From NCBI RefSeq assembly GCF_030158645.1, contig NZ_JAOASO010000093.1:1-44763 (forward strand): a stretch of 44,763 nucleotides of DNA, written 5' to 3'. Below, piece after piece: positions 26,175-33,115 of this stretch. The notes beneath the pieces are model-generated. The model did not search any database and was not told the origin of the DNA. It was given only the letters and a program-made list of their open reading frames with translations. This stretch comes from Hydrogenophaga sp. GTDB taxonomy: Bacteria; Pseudomonadota; Gammaproteobacteria; Burkholderiales; Burkholderiaceae_C. Every line of letters begins with the position of its first letter. Position 1 is the stretch's first letter. Position numbers and translations under genes: made by a program.

Positions 26175-26202
26175 TTGCGTCGCAACATGGCTTCGATATA
26201 CT
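26175..26202 (+). promoter_or_regulatory. Putative sigma-70 promoter of ilvA
   Basis: TTGCGT (26175-26180) and TATACT (26197-26202) are 16 bp apart, a good sigma-70 match. Transcription would start near 26209, giving a leader of about 110 nt before the ilvA ATG. Confidence 0.65.
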
Positions 26203-26249
26203 GGCGGCATTGTATGTAAGGTTGTCTCCTCTGCCCCCCGTGGGTGGAT

Positions 26250-26288
26250 TCAAGCCCGGACCGGTTCTGCCAGTCCGGGCTTTTTTTC
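26250..26288 (+). terminator. Intrinsic terminator/attenuator in the ilvA leader
   Basis: A perfect 10-bp stem AAGCCCGGAC/GTCCGGGCTT (26252-26261 with 26273-26282) followed by T-run to 26287. It lies between the putative ilvA promoter and the ilvA start, so it either ends a small RNA or attenuates ilvA. No Ile/Leu/Val-rich leader peptide is visible; an ATG directly followed by TAA sits at 26213-26218. Confidence 0.8.
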
Positions 26289-26320
26289 GCCCCGATATGA
26301 TGCGGCTGGAGAACATTCGT

Positions 26321-27922
26321 ATGACAAACCGCCCCGCCAAATCCCCAGTCCCGATCTCGCCTTCGCCCGTCACCGCCATGGGACCGGCGGATTATTTGAA
26401 AAAGATCCTGACCGCTAGGGTATACGACGTGGCGGTGGAATCGGCGTTGGAGCCGGCGCGCAACCTGAGCGAGCGGCTGCACAACACGGTGTTGCTCAAA
26501 CGCGAAGACCAGCAGCCGGTGTTCAGTTTCAAGCTGCGTGGGGCCTACAACAAGATGGCGCACCTCACGCCGGAACAGCTCAAGAAAGGCGTGATCTGCG
26601 CCTCGGCCGGCAACCACGCTCAAGGGGTGGCGTTGAGCGGTCGCAAGCTGGGGACGCGCGCGGTGATCGTCATGCCGACCACCACGCCCCAGGTGAAGAT
26701 CGATGCGGTGCGCGGCTTCGGCGGTGAGGTGGTGTTGCACGGCGAGAGCTACACCGACGCCTACAACCACGCGGTCGGGCTGCAGAAAAAGCAGGGGCTC
26801 ACGTTTGTGCACCCCTTCGACGATCCGGACGTGATCGCCGGCCAGGGCACCATCGCCATGGAAATCCTGCGGCAGCTGCAGAGCTTGGGCTCCGACCACC
26901 TGGACGCGGTGTTCGTGGCCATCGGCGGGGGCGGCCTCATTTCCGGCGTGGCCAACTACATCAAGGCGCTGCGCCCCGAGATCAAGGTCATCGGCGTGCA
27001 GATGAACGATTCGGACGCCATGATCCGCTCGGTGCGCGAGGGCGAACGAACCACCCTCGCCGACGTGGGCTTGTTCTCCGACGGCACGGCGGTCAAGCTG
27101 GTCGGTGAGGAAACGTTCCGCATCGCCCGCGGTCTGGTGGACGAGTTCATCACGGTGGATACCGATGCGGTGTGCGCGGCCATCAAGGACGTGTTCGTGG
27201 ACACGCGCAGCATCGTGGAGCCGGCGGGCGCGCTGTCGGTGGCGGCCATCAAGCAATACGTGGCCACCCACAAGACGCGTGGTCAGACCTACGCGGCCAT
27301 TTTGTGCGGCGCCAACATGAATTTCGACCGGCTGCGGTTCGTGGCCGAGCGCGCCGAAGTGGGCGAGGAGCGCGAGGCCCTGTTTGCCGTGACCATTCCC
27401 GAGGAGCGCGGCAGCTTCCGGCGCTTCTGCGAACTCATTGGCGACCTGCCGGGCGGCCCCCGCAACGTGACCGAATTCAACTACCGCATCCACGACGGCA
27501 GCAAAGCCCATGTGTTTGTGGGTCTGACCACGCAGGGCAAGGGCGAGTCCGCCAAGATCGCAAAAAACCTGATCAAGCACGGCTTCCAGACGCTGGACCT
27601 CACGCACGACGACCTGGCCAAGGAACACATCCGCCACATGGTGGGCGGGCATTCCCCGCTGGCGCACGACGAACGTTTGCTGCGCTTCGTGTTTCCGGAG
27701 CGGCCGGGCGCGTTGCTCAAGTTCCTGAGCCTGATGCGCCCGGGCTGGAACATCAGCCTGTTCCACTACCGCAACCAGGGGGCGGACTACGGGCGCATCC
27801 TGGTGGGTCTGCAAGTGCCCGCCCGGGACCACAAGGCGTTTGACAAGTTTCTCGAAACGCTGGGTTATCCCTGCGTGGAAGAGACCAACAACCCCGTTTA
27901 CCGCCTGTTCCTTCAAAGTTGA
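26321..27922 (+). CDS. ilvA: Threonine ammonia-lyase (threonine deaminase), biosynthetic
   Basis: PLP enzyme making 2-oxobutanoate and ammonia from threonine, the first step to isoleucine. The 533-residue length fits the long biosynthetic form. The PLP lysine is K71 in VFSFKLRGAYNKM; the phosphate-binding Gly-rich loop is AIGGGGLISG; SAGNHAQGVALSG is the substrate loop. The C-terminal 180 residues hold two ACT-like regulatory domains (EERGSFRRFCELIG and RLLRFVFPERPGALLKFL) for feedback by isoleucine and valine. I start at ATG 26321 (MTNRPAKSPV); the open frame from 26210 crosses the terminator hairpin. A CobT-like gene follows 17 bases later. Confidence 0.95.
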   Translation: MTNRPAKSPVPISPSPVTAMGPADYLKKILTARVYDVAVESALEPARNLSERLHNTVLLKREDQQPVFSFKLRGAYNKMAHLTPEQLKKGVICASAGNHAQGVALSGRKLGTRAVIVMPTTTPQVKIDAVRGFGGEVVLHGESYTDAYNHAVGLQKKQGLTFVHPFDDPDVIAGQGTIAMEILRQLQSLGSDHLDAVFVAIGGGGLISGVANYIKALRPEIKVIGVQMNDSDAMIRSVREGERTTLADVGLFSDGTAVKLVGEETFRIARGLVDEFITVDTDAVCAAIKDVFVDTRSIVEPAGALSVAAIKQYVATHKTRGQTYAAILCGANMNFDRLRFVAERAEVGEEREALFAVTIPEERGSFRRFCELIGDLPGGPRNVTEFNYRIHDGSKAHVFVGLTTQGKGESAKIAKNLIKHGFQTLDLTHDDLAKEHIRHMVGGHSPLAHDERLLRFVFPERPGALLKFLSLMRPGWNISLFHYRNQGADYGRILVGLQVPARDHKAFDKFLETLGYPCVEETNNPVYRLFLQS

Positions 27923-27939
27923 GCGCGGCGGATCGCAAC

Positions 27940-29037
27940 ATGGCACAAGACCCCATTTTTGCTCCCATTTCCAAACGCTCGGCGGCGCTCCCAGACGCGC
28001 TGAAGTTGCCACCGGTGGCGGGAACGTCCGACACCATGCTGGAATTTGCGCTGCGCCAACGCCTGGCGCCGACGGGCATGCCGGAGCACGCCCTGGGTCG
28101 CATGGAAACCTTGGTGTTGCAGCTGGCTCGGGCGCAAAACGGCTCGGCCATCGAGTTCGATTTGCTGGCTTTCGACTCGCCACAACTGGTGGTCTTTGCC
28201 GCCGATCATGGGATCGCGGACGAAGGCATGTCGTCGATGGCGCCCACGATGACGGAACAGATGGTGATGCAGTTGCTGCGCGGTCAGGCTCCGGTGAACG
28301 CGTTGGCCGCGCTGCATGGCTTCGACCTCACCGTGGTGGACGCGGGCATGGCCAAGCCGATCTCTGCGCCGGGCAACACCAAGTTGCGCGGCTCGCTGCT
28401 GCTTCGCAAGATCGCCTACGGCACGCGCAACGTGTTGCTCGGGCCGGCCATGTCGACCGCACAGGCGGTCTCGGCTGTGCACGCCGGCATGGACGTGGTG
28501 CGCCACCTGCCAGGCAATGTGATCGCGCTGGCCGACGTGGGTGTGGCCAACGCGGTGAGCGCGTCCTTGCTGCTGTCGCGTCTGTGCGGCGTGCCGCTGG
28601 TGGACGCTTTCGGCCGCGACGAGACCGAGGCCAGCGCATTGGACGACACGCACCACGTGCAGCGGGTAGAAAAACTGTCGGCAGCCGCCGCGCGCCACCG
28701 CAACGCCATCGGTCCGTTTGAAGCGCTGGCCGCGCTCGGCGGGTTCGAGATCGCCATGATGACCGGCGCGATGCTGCAGGCCGCCAGCGAACGTCGCGTG
28801 GTGCTGGTGGACGGCTACGTGGCCGGTGCCGCCGCCCTGGTGGCGCGCGGCCTGTGTCCGGATGTCGTGGACTATCTGGTGTTCACCCACCGCGCAGCCG
28901 ATGCCGGACACCGTCTGCTGCTCATCCACATGCAGACGCAACCGCTGCTCGACATGGGTCTTCGCATTGGCCAGGGAACCGGTGCGCTCATGGCCTGGCC
29001 GATGCTGCTGGCCGCGCAGAGTCTGCTGGAGCGGTAG
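27940..29037 (+). CDS. CobT-family protein with degenerate active-site motifs
   Basis: A 365-residue protein over its whole length related to nicotinate-nucleotide:dimethylbenzimidazole phosphoribosyltransferase. Recognisable blocks are LVVFAADHGIADEGMS (84-99), QMVMQLLRGQAPVNALA, VVDAG and GGFEIAMMTGAML (268-280). The hallmark sequences are altered: the N-terminal KPxGSLGRLE reads MPEHALGRME; the GxMGIGNTT loop reads ADVGVANAV (198-206); and the usual catalytic Glu of SAEPG is Asp321 in RAADAGHR. It sits 17 bp after ilvA, with no cobalamin genes around. It may be a CobT paralogue with another or weakened activity; do not take it as proven CobT. ATG at 27940 chosen over TTG 27919. Confidence 0.75.
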   Translation: MAQDPIFAPISKRSAALPDALKLPPVAGTSDTMLEFALRQRLAPTGMPEHALGRMETLVLQLARAQNGSAIEFDLLAFDSPQLVVFAADHGIADEGMSSMAPTMTEQMVMQLLRGQAPVNALAALHGFDLTVVDAGMAKPISAPGNTKLRGSLLLRKIAYGTRNVLLGPAMSTAQAVSAVHAGMDVVRHLPGNVIALADVGVANAVSASLLLSRLCGVPLVDAFGRDETEASALDDTHHVQRVEKLSAAAARHRNAIGPFEALAALGGFEIAMMTGAMLQAASERRVVLVDGYVAGAAALVARGLCPDVVDYLVFTHRAADAGHRLLLIHMQTQPLLDMGLRIGQGTGALMAWPMLLAAQSLLER

Positions 29038-29069
29038 ACCACCGTCCCGCCCGGCCGTGCGCGTTCACA

Positions 29070-29579
29070 TCAGGAAGGCGCGGCGGGATTCTCAGGCAAG
29101 CTCAATTCGACGGTGGTCGGCCCGTCAACCGACGCCCCCAGCCGAGCGCTGCGGCGCGTCACGGCTTGCAGGACCAGACCGCCTTCCAGCGAAGCGCCGA
29201 CCCGGTAGGGCCTCGGCAGCTGGCCGTTCACCGCGATCAACGCTGCGCCACCGGGCGCGTTGGTGGCCACCACGCCCGACAGGCTGTACTGCGTGGCCGT
29301 TGCCACCGGGACCACAGGGGCTTGCGCCGCCTCGGGTCGCGCCCCCAGCACCCGCGCCACGGAGGCGGTGTCCACCTCCAGCGCCGACGGGGCTGCAAGG
29401 CTCAGTGGCGTGAGCGGCGAACGCCCGGCGGCGAGCAACACCCAATAACCCGCGCTCAGGCCCGCCGCCATCCACAACAGCACCGCGACCCAAGCCGGCG
29501 CGCGCCGGCCGGCGCCTGGGCGCGCACTGGAACTGTCCATGATGGAACCCGATTGATCGAACGCAGAGCGGAGTTTCAT
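29070..29579 (-). CDS. gspC: Type II secretion protein GspC
   Basis: A 169-residue inner-membrane protein linking the cytoplasmic-membrane platform to the secretin. It has a short N-terminal cytoplasmic tail, one membrane helix (WVAVLLWMAAGLSAGYWVL) and the periplasmic homology-region domain (TQYSLSGVVATNAPGGAALIAV, then YRVGASLEGGLVLQAV), which contacts the N0 domain of GspD. There is no PDZ domain; it stops after the HR domain, the short form of the family. It is divergent from gspG, apart from the other gsp genes. The start could also be the ATG at 29540; neither has a strong ribosome site. Confidence 0.85.
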   Translation of the reverse strand: MKLRSAFDQSGSIMDSSSARPGAGRRAPAWVAVLLWMAAGLSAGYWVLLAAGRSPLTPLSLAAPSALEVDTASVARVLGARPEAAQAPVVPVATATQYSLSGVVATNAPGGAALIAVNGQLPRPYRVGASLEGGLVLQAVTRRSARLGASVDGPTTVELSLPENPAAPS

Positions 29580-29683
29580 ATGCGCGGATTATGATCTTTT
29601 GGCCTCCTCAGACCAGGCGGGGCCACACGACAGCAAACGCCTCAGGGCGCTTGCCCCCCAGTTCAGTTTTCGGGAGTCCGATT

Positions 29684-30154
29684 TTGACCAGCCACCGCCA
29701 ACACGTCCCCGCGGACAGCCCGCGACGCTTTTCCACCGTGGGCGCTTTGCAGCGGGGCTTCACCTTGATCGAGCTCATGGTGGTGCTGGTCATCATCGGC
29801 GTGCTGGCGGCGCTGATCGTGCCCAACGTGCTCGATCGCGCCGACGACGCACGCGTCACGGCGGCCAAGACCGATGTCAACAACCTGATGAAGGCGCTCA
29901 AGCTCTACCGCCTCGACAACCAGCGCTACCCTACCGGCGAGCAAGGCCTCAACGCGCTGGTGGCCAAGCCGACCACCGGCCCGGTGCCGCCCAATTGGCG
30001 CCCCTACCTCGACAAGCTGCCAGCAGACCCCTGGAGCCGCCCGTACCAGTACCTCAACCCGGGCCTCAAGGGCGAGGTGGATGTGCTGTCGCTCGGCGCC
30101 GACGGACAGCCGGGCGGGGAAAACCGGGACGCCGACGTCGGAAGCTGGCAGTGA
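29684..30154 (+). CDS. gspG: Type II secretion major pseudopilin GspG
   Basis: Major subunit of the secretion pseudopilus, 156 residues. The prepilin motif is RG-FTLIELMVVLVIIGVLAALIV split at G, with Glu at +5, cleaved and methylated by GspO/PilD. The C-terminal globular domain has the Ca-site region and WSRPYQYLNPG, typical of GspG. I propose a TTG start at 29684: GGGAG at 29672-29676 is ideally placed seven bases before it and gives a 25-residue leader; the ATG at 29591 is open but lacks a site. First gene of the plus-strand gsp operon. Confidence 0.9.
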   Translation: MTSHRQHVPADSPRRFSTVGALQRGFTLIELMVVLVIIGVLAALIVPNVLDRADDARVTAAKTDVNNLMKALKLYRLDNQRYPTGEQGLNALVAKPTTGPVPPNWRPYLDKLPADPWSRPYQYLNPGLKGEVDVLSLGADGQPGGENRDADVGSWQ

Positions 30155-30276
30155 AACCAGTGCCCCCACGCTCCGCCGCTGCGCGGGTCGCTGCCCCCCA
30201 GGGGGGCTGCTTAGCCTGGGGGCGGCCCGGCGGCGAAGCTGTGCCCCCACGCTCCGCCGCTGCGCGGATCACCTGA
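30155..30276. repeat. 81-bp C/G-rich repeat unit, one full and one partial copy, gspG-gspH spacer
   Basis: The unit TGCCCCCACGCTCC... begins at 30161 and again at 30242 (81 bp apart), the second copy being cut short. It contains a CCCCCC/GGGGGG palindrome. It is the same length as, and closely similar to, the three units in the gspK leader (31795-32037). The gspG stop lies in the GTGAAACC stretch that borders the unit. Confidence 0.85.
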
Positions 30277-30747
30277 ATGAGACGCGTGCGCCGCAACCTC
30301 GGCTTCACCCTGATCGAGCTGATGGTGGTGGTGACGCTGGTGGCGCTCGCCACCGCCGGCGTGACGCTGGCCTTGCGCGACGATGGCGCGACGCGGTTGG
30401 AGCGTGAAGCGCTGCGACTGTCGGCACTGATCGAAGCAGCCCGGGCACAGTCGCGCACCAGTGGTGTGCCGGTGGTGTGGCGCAGCCTGCCGCAGGGGTT
30501 CGAATTTGTGGGCATCCCAGCGCCAAGCAGCACCATGCCATCGCCAGACAGACAGGGCGGGCCGCGCACGTGGCTCAGCGCCGACACCGTGGCCCAGGTG
30601 ACCCAGCCGCCAGGCGCCCTCAGCCTGGTGCTGGGACCGGAGCCCCTCATTGCTGCGCAGCGCCTGGTGCTGCGGCAGGGTGATCGGCGCCTGACGCTGG
30701 CCACCGATGGCCTCTCGCCTTTTGCCGTGGTGCTGGAGGCGCCATGA
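30277..30747 (+). CDS. gspH: Type II secretion minor pseudopilin GspH
   Basis: A minor pseudopilin near the pseudopilus tip, 156 residues. Short leader MRRVRRNLG followed by FTLIELMVVVTLVALATAG, with Glu at +5. The globular part (EALRLSALIEAARAQSRTSG, VVWRSLPQGFEFVG) matches GspH. Separated from gspG by a repeat-containing spacer of 122 bp, while its stop overlaps gspI (ATGA). Confidence 0.92.
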   Translation: MRRVRRNLGFTLIELMVVVTLVALATAGVTLALRDDGATRLEREALRLSALIEAARAQSRTSGVPVVWRSLPQGFEFVGIPAPSSTMPSPDRQGGPRTWLSADTVAQVTQPPGALSLVLGPEPLIAAQRLVLRQGDRRLTLATDGLSPFAVVLEAP

Positions 30748-31112
30748 AACCGCAACGCGGTTTCACCCTCATTGAAGTGCTGGTGGCGCTGGCGGTGATT
30801 GCCATCACCCTCGCTGCCGGGCTGCAGGCCACCGGTGCGCTCGCGCGGGCAGCACAACGCCAGAGCGACCAGTGGCTGGCCCAGCTGTGCGCCGACAACG
30901 AGCTCACGCGGCTGCGCTTGCTGCGCCAGCTGCCCGGCACGGGTGACAGCCAGGTACCTTGTACGCAGGCCGACCGGCAGATGCGGGTGCTGGTGTCGGT
31001 GCTGCCCACGCCCAACCCGAATTTCCGACGCATCGACGCCGTGGTGCAAGGCGATGTGGACGGGAACCCGGTGCGTTTGCTGTCCCTGTCCACGATCCAG
31101 GGTCGGTACTGA
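30744..31112 (+). CDS. gspI: Type II secretion minor pseudopilin GspI
   Basis: A minor pseudopilin of 122 residues that starts tip-complex assembly with GspJ and GspK. Leader MKPQRG, then FTLIEVLVALAVIAITLAAG with Glu at +5. The globular part has the GspI pieces WLAQLCADNELTRLRLL. The start overlaps the gspH stop and the stop abuts the gspJ ATG, so translation is tightly coupled. Confidence 0.93.
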   Translation: MKPQRGFTLIEVLVALAVIAITLAAGLQATGALARAAQRQSDQWLAQLCADNELTRLRLLRQLPGTGDSQVPCTQADRQMRVLVSVLPTPNPNFRRIDAVVQGDVDGNPVRLLSLSTIQGRY

Positions 31113-31793
31113 ATGCGCAGGGAACAGGGCTTCACCCTCATCGAACTGCTGGTCGCCATCGTGGTGATGTCGATGCTGGCCCTGCTGAGCTGGCGCGCCA
31201 TCGACGGCATGACACGCACGCAAACCCTCACGCAGGAACGCGCCGATGGGCTGCTGCGGCTGCAGTCGGCGCTGGGGCAATGGAGCGCCGACCTCGACGC
31301 CGTGCTCGACACCGGCGAGGTGGCGCCGGTGGATTTCAACGGACAGACGTTGCGCCTCACGCGGCGCGACAGCACAGAGTCCGGACTGGACAGCCCGGGT
31401 GTGCGGGTGGTGGCGTGGGCGCTGCGTCCCACAGCCGCGGGCGGACAGTGGTCGCGCTGGCAATCGGGGCCATTGCGCCAGCGCGACGAGCTGGCCCGCG
31501 CCTGGCAACGCGCGGCCGACTGGGGGCGCGGCACCCCGGGCGCGGCCGCTGCGGGGGCCGACAGTTCGCTGTCGGTGATCGGTGTGGCGCAGTGGCAGGT
31601 TTTCTACCACCGGGGAGAAACCTGGGGCAACCCGCTGTCGTCGGTGGGCACCGAAGTCGCCAACGGCGGCAGGCCCGCCGCGAACACCATGCCCAATGGC
31701 GTGCGGCTGCAGCTCAGCCTGACGGGTGGGCAGGGTTTGAGCGGTGATCTCCTGCGCGACTGGGTTCGTCCCACCCTGGAAGCGGGCCGATGA
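31113..31793 (+). CDS. gspJ: Type II secretion minor pseudopilin GspJ
   Basis: A minor pseudopilin of 226 residues, part of the GspI-J-K tip complex. Leader MRREQG, then FTLIELLVAIVVMSMLALLSW with Glu at +5. ERADGLLRLQSALGQWSADLD and RLTRRDS are characteristic of GspJ. Its stop overlaps the gspK start (ATGA, 31790-31793). Confidence 0.93.
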   Translation: MRREQGFTLIELLVAIVVMSMLALLSWRAIDGMTRTQTLTQERADGLLRLQSALGQWSADLDAVLDTGEVAPVDFNGQTLRLTRRDSTESGLDSPGVRVVAWALRPTAAGGQWSRWQSGPLRQRDELARAWQRAADWGRGTPGAAAAGADSSLSVIGVAQWQVFYHRGETWGNPLSSVGTEVANGGRPAANTMPNGVRLQLSLTGGQGLSGDLLRDWVRPTLEAGR

Positions 31794-33013
31794 ACTTGCC
31801 CCCACGCTCCACCGCTTCGCGGCTCGCTGCCCCCCCAGGGGGCTGTTTCACCTTGGGGCGGCCCGGCGGTGAAACCTTGCCCCCACGCTCCACCGCTTCG
31901 CGGCTCGCTGCCCCCCCAGGGGGCTGTTTCACCTTGGGGCGGCCCGGCGGTGAAACCTTGCCCCCACGCTCCACCGCTTCGCGGCTCGCTGCCCCCCCAG
32001 GGGGCTGTTTCACCTTGGGGCGGCCCGGCGGTGAAACCTTGCCCCCACGCTGCAGACAACGCGGTGCGGCGCTGTTGCTGGCCATGCTCACCGTGACGCT
32101 GGTGGCCACGCTGGCCTCGGCGGCGCTGTGGCAGCAGTGGCGGTCCATTGAAATCGAACAGGCCGAGCGCCAGCGCGTGCAGGCGGGCTGGATCCTCACC
32201 GGCGCGCTGGACTGGGCGCGCCTGATCCTGCGCGAAGACGCACGCGGCAACCAGAGCAGCGGCAACGCCGACCATCTGGGCGAACCCTGGGCCCTTCCCC
32301 TGGAGGAAGCCCGCCTCTCCAGCTTTTTGGCCGCCGACCGGAACAACAGCGCCGACAGCACCTTGCAGGCCTTCCTCTCCGGCGAAGTGATCGACATGCA
32401 GTCGCGGCTGAACTTCAACAACCTGGTGCGCACCACGGGCGCGGGGGCCTCGACGAAGGTGGAAACGGTGGAGGCGGATCTGCGGGCTTTCACCCGGCTG
32501 TACGAGCAGCTCGGCTTGCCGCTGGGCGAACTCACCACCGCTGCCGAGGCACTGCGCAACACCACCCAGCGCGCACTCACCGATCCCCTGCCCTCGCCGA
32601 CGCCGCTGGTGCCCACCAAACTCTCGCAACTGGGTTGGCTGGGCATCAGCCGCGCCAGCTTGTCGGTGCTGGAGCCGCACGTCACGGTGTTGCCCGAGCG
32701 CTCGGCCCTCAACCTCAACACGGCCGGCGCCGAGGCGATCCAGGCGAGCGTGCCCGAACTGGACCTTGCCCAGGCCCGCCAGGTGGTGGCTGCGCGCGAG
32801 CGCAGTCCGTTCAAGACGCTGGCCGACGTGGTCACCGCCGTGCCTGCCACCGGTGGCAAGCTGGGGGATCAAGCCCACGGCACCCGCAGCCGCTACTTTG
32901 AAGTGCGCGGGCGCCTGCGGCTGGACAACGCGGTGATCGAAGAACGTTCGCTGGTGGTGCGCAACGATCTGGAGGTGCGCGTGTCGTGGCGGGAGCGCTT
33001 CACCCGACCCTGA
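31790..33013 (+). CDS. gspK: Type II secretion minor pseudopilin GspK with an 81-residue tandem-repeat insertion in its leader
   Basis: The large tip pseudopilin, 407 residues as read. The prepilin site is CRQRG-AALLLAMLTVTLVATLA with the cut after G92; as in other GspK proteins the +5 residue is not Glu. The globular part contains DMQSRLNFNNLV, a helical domain, and LNLNTAGAEAIQASVPELD with a helix-hairpin-helix-like region. Residues 3-83 are three identical 27-residue repeats encoded by a DNA element, making the leader 92 residues instead of about ten. The ATG at 31790 is coupled to gspJ; TTG codons within each unit, the last at 32039 giving MPPRCRQRG, are possible alternative starts. Confidence 0.88.
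   Translation: MNLPPRSTASRLAAPPGGCFTLGRPGGETLPPRSTASRLAAPPGGCFTLGRPGGETLPPRSTASRLAAPPGGCFTLGRPGGETLPPRCRQRGAALLLAMLTVTLVATLASAALWQQWRSIEIEQAERQRVQAGWILTGALDWARLILREDARGNQSSGNADHLGEPWALPLEEARLSSFLAADRNNSADSTLQAFLSGEVIDMQSRLNFNNLVRTTGAGASTKVETVEADLRAFTRLYEQLGLPLGELTTAAEALRNTTQRALTDPLPSPTPLVPTKLSQLGWLGISRASLSVLEPHVTVLPERSALNLNTAGAEAIQASVPELDLAQARQVVAARERSPFKTLADVVTAVPATGGKLGDQAHGTRSRYFEVRGRLRLDNAVIEERSLVVRNDLEVRVSWRERFTRP
31795..32050 (+). repeat. Three perfect 81-bp tandem repeats plus a partial fourth inside gspK
   Basis: Copies at 31795-31875, 31876-31956 and 31957-32037 are identical base for base; 32038-32050 repeats the first 13 bases. Each unit contains a CCCCC-A-GGGGG palindrome and an inverted repeat GTTTCACC...GGTGAAAC. 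As 81 is a multiple of three and no stop occurs, copy number can change without breaking gspK. Related unit at 30161-30276. Confidence 0.97.
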
Positions 33014-33115
33014 CAGCCCCGGCGGCTGCGCAGCGCTCATGACGCGTGTCCAGCTGTCACACTCCCTCTCTAGAATGGACCATTTTGTGGCGCTCGCCAC
33101 GCCAGCCGAACCACT

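Noticed and set aside
26210..26320. N-terminal extension of IlvA from an upstream TTG
   Set aside because: It would translate through the terminator hairpin and adds residues not found in the family; ATG 26321 is better.
26003..28183. Long minus-strand open frame (726 codons) opposite ilvA and CobT-like gene
   Set aside because: It is His/Arg/Gly/Ala-rich shadow coding of GC-rich genes on the other strand, with no family signature or ribosome site.
31795..32050. Direct repeats as a CRISPR array
   Set aside because: Units are contiguous 81-bp copies without unique spacers and there are no cas genes.
33048..33076. Internal promoter before gspL
   Set aside because: TAGAAT is a fair -10 box, but no -35 at suitable spacing is visible, so it is only mentioned with gspL.
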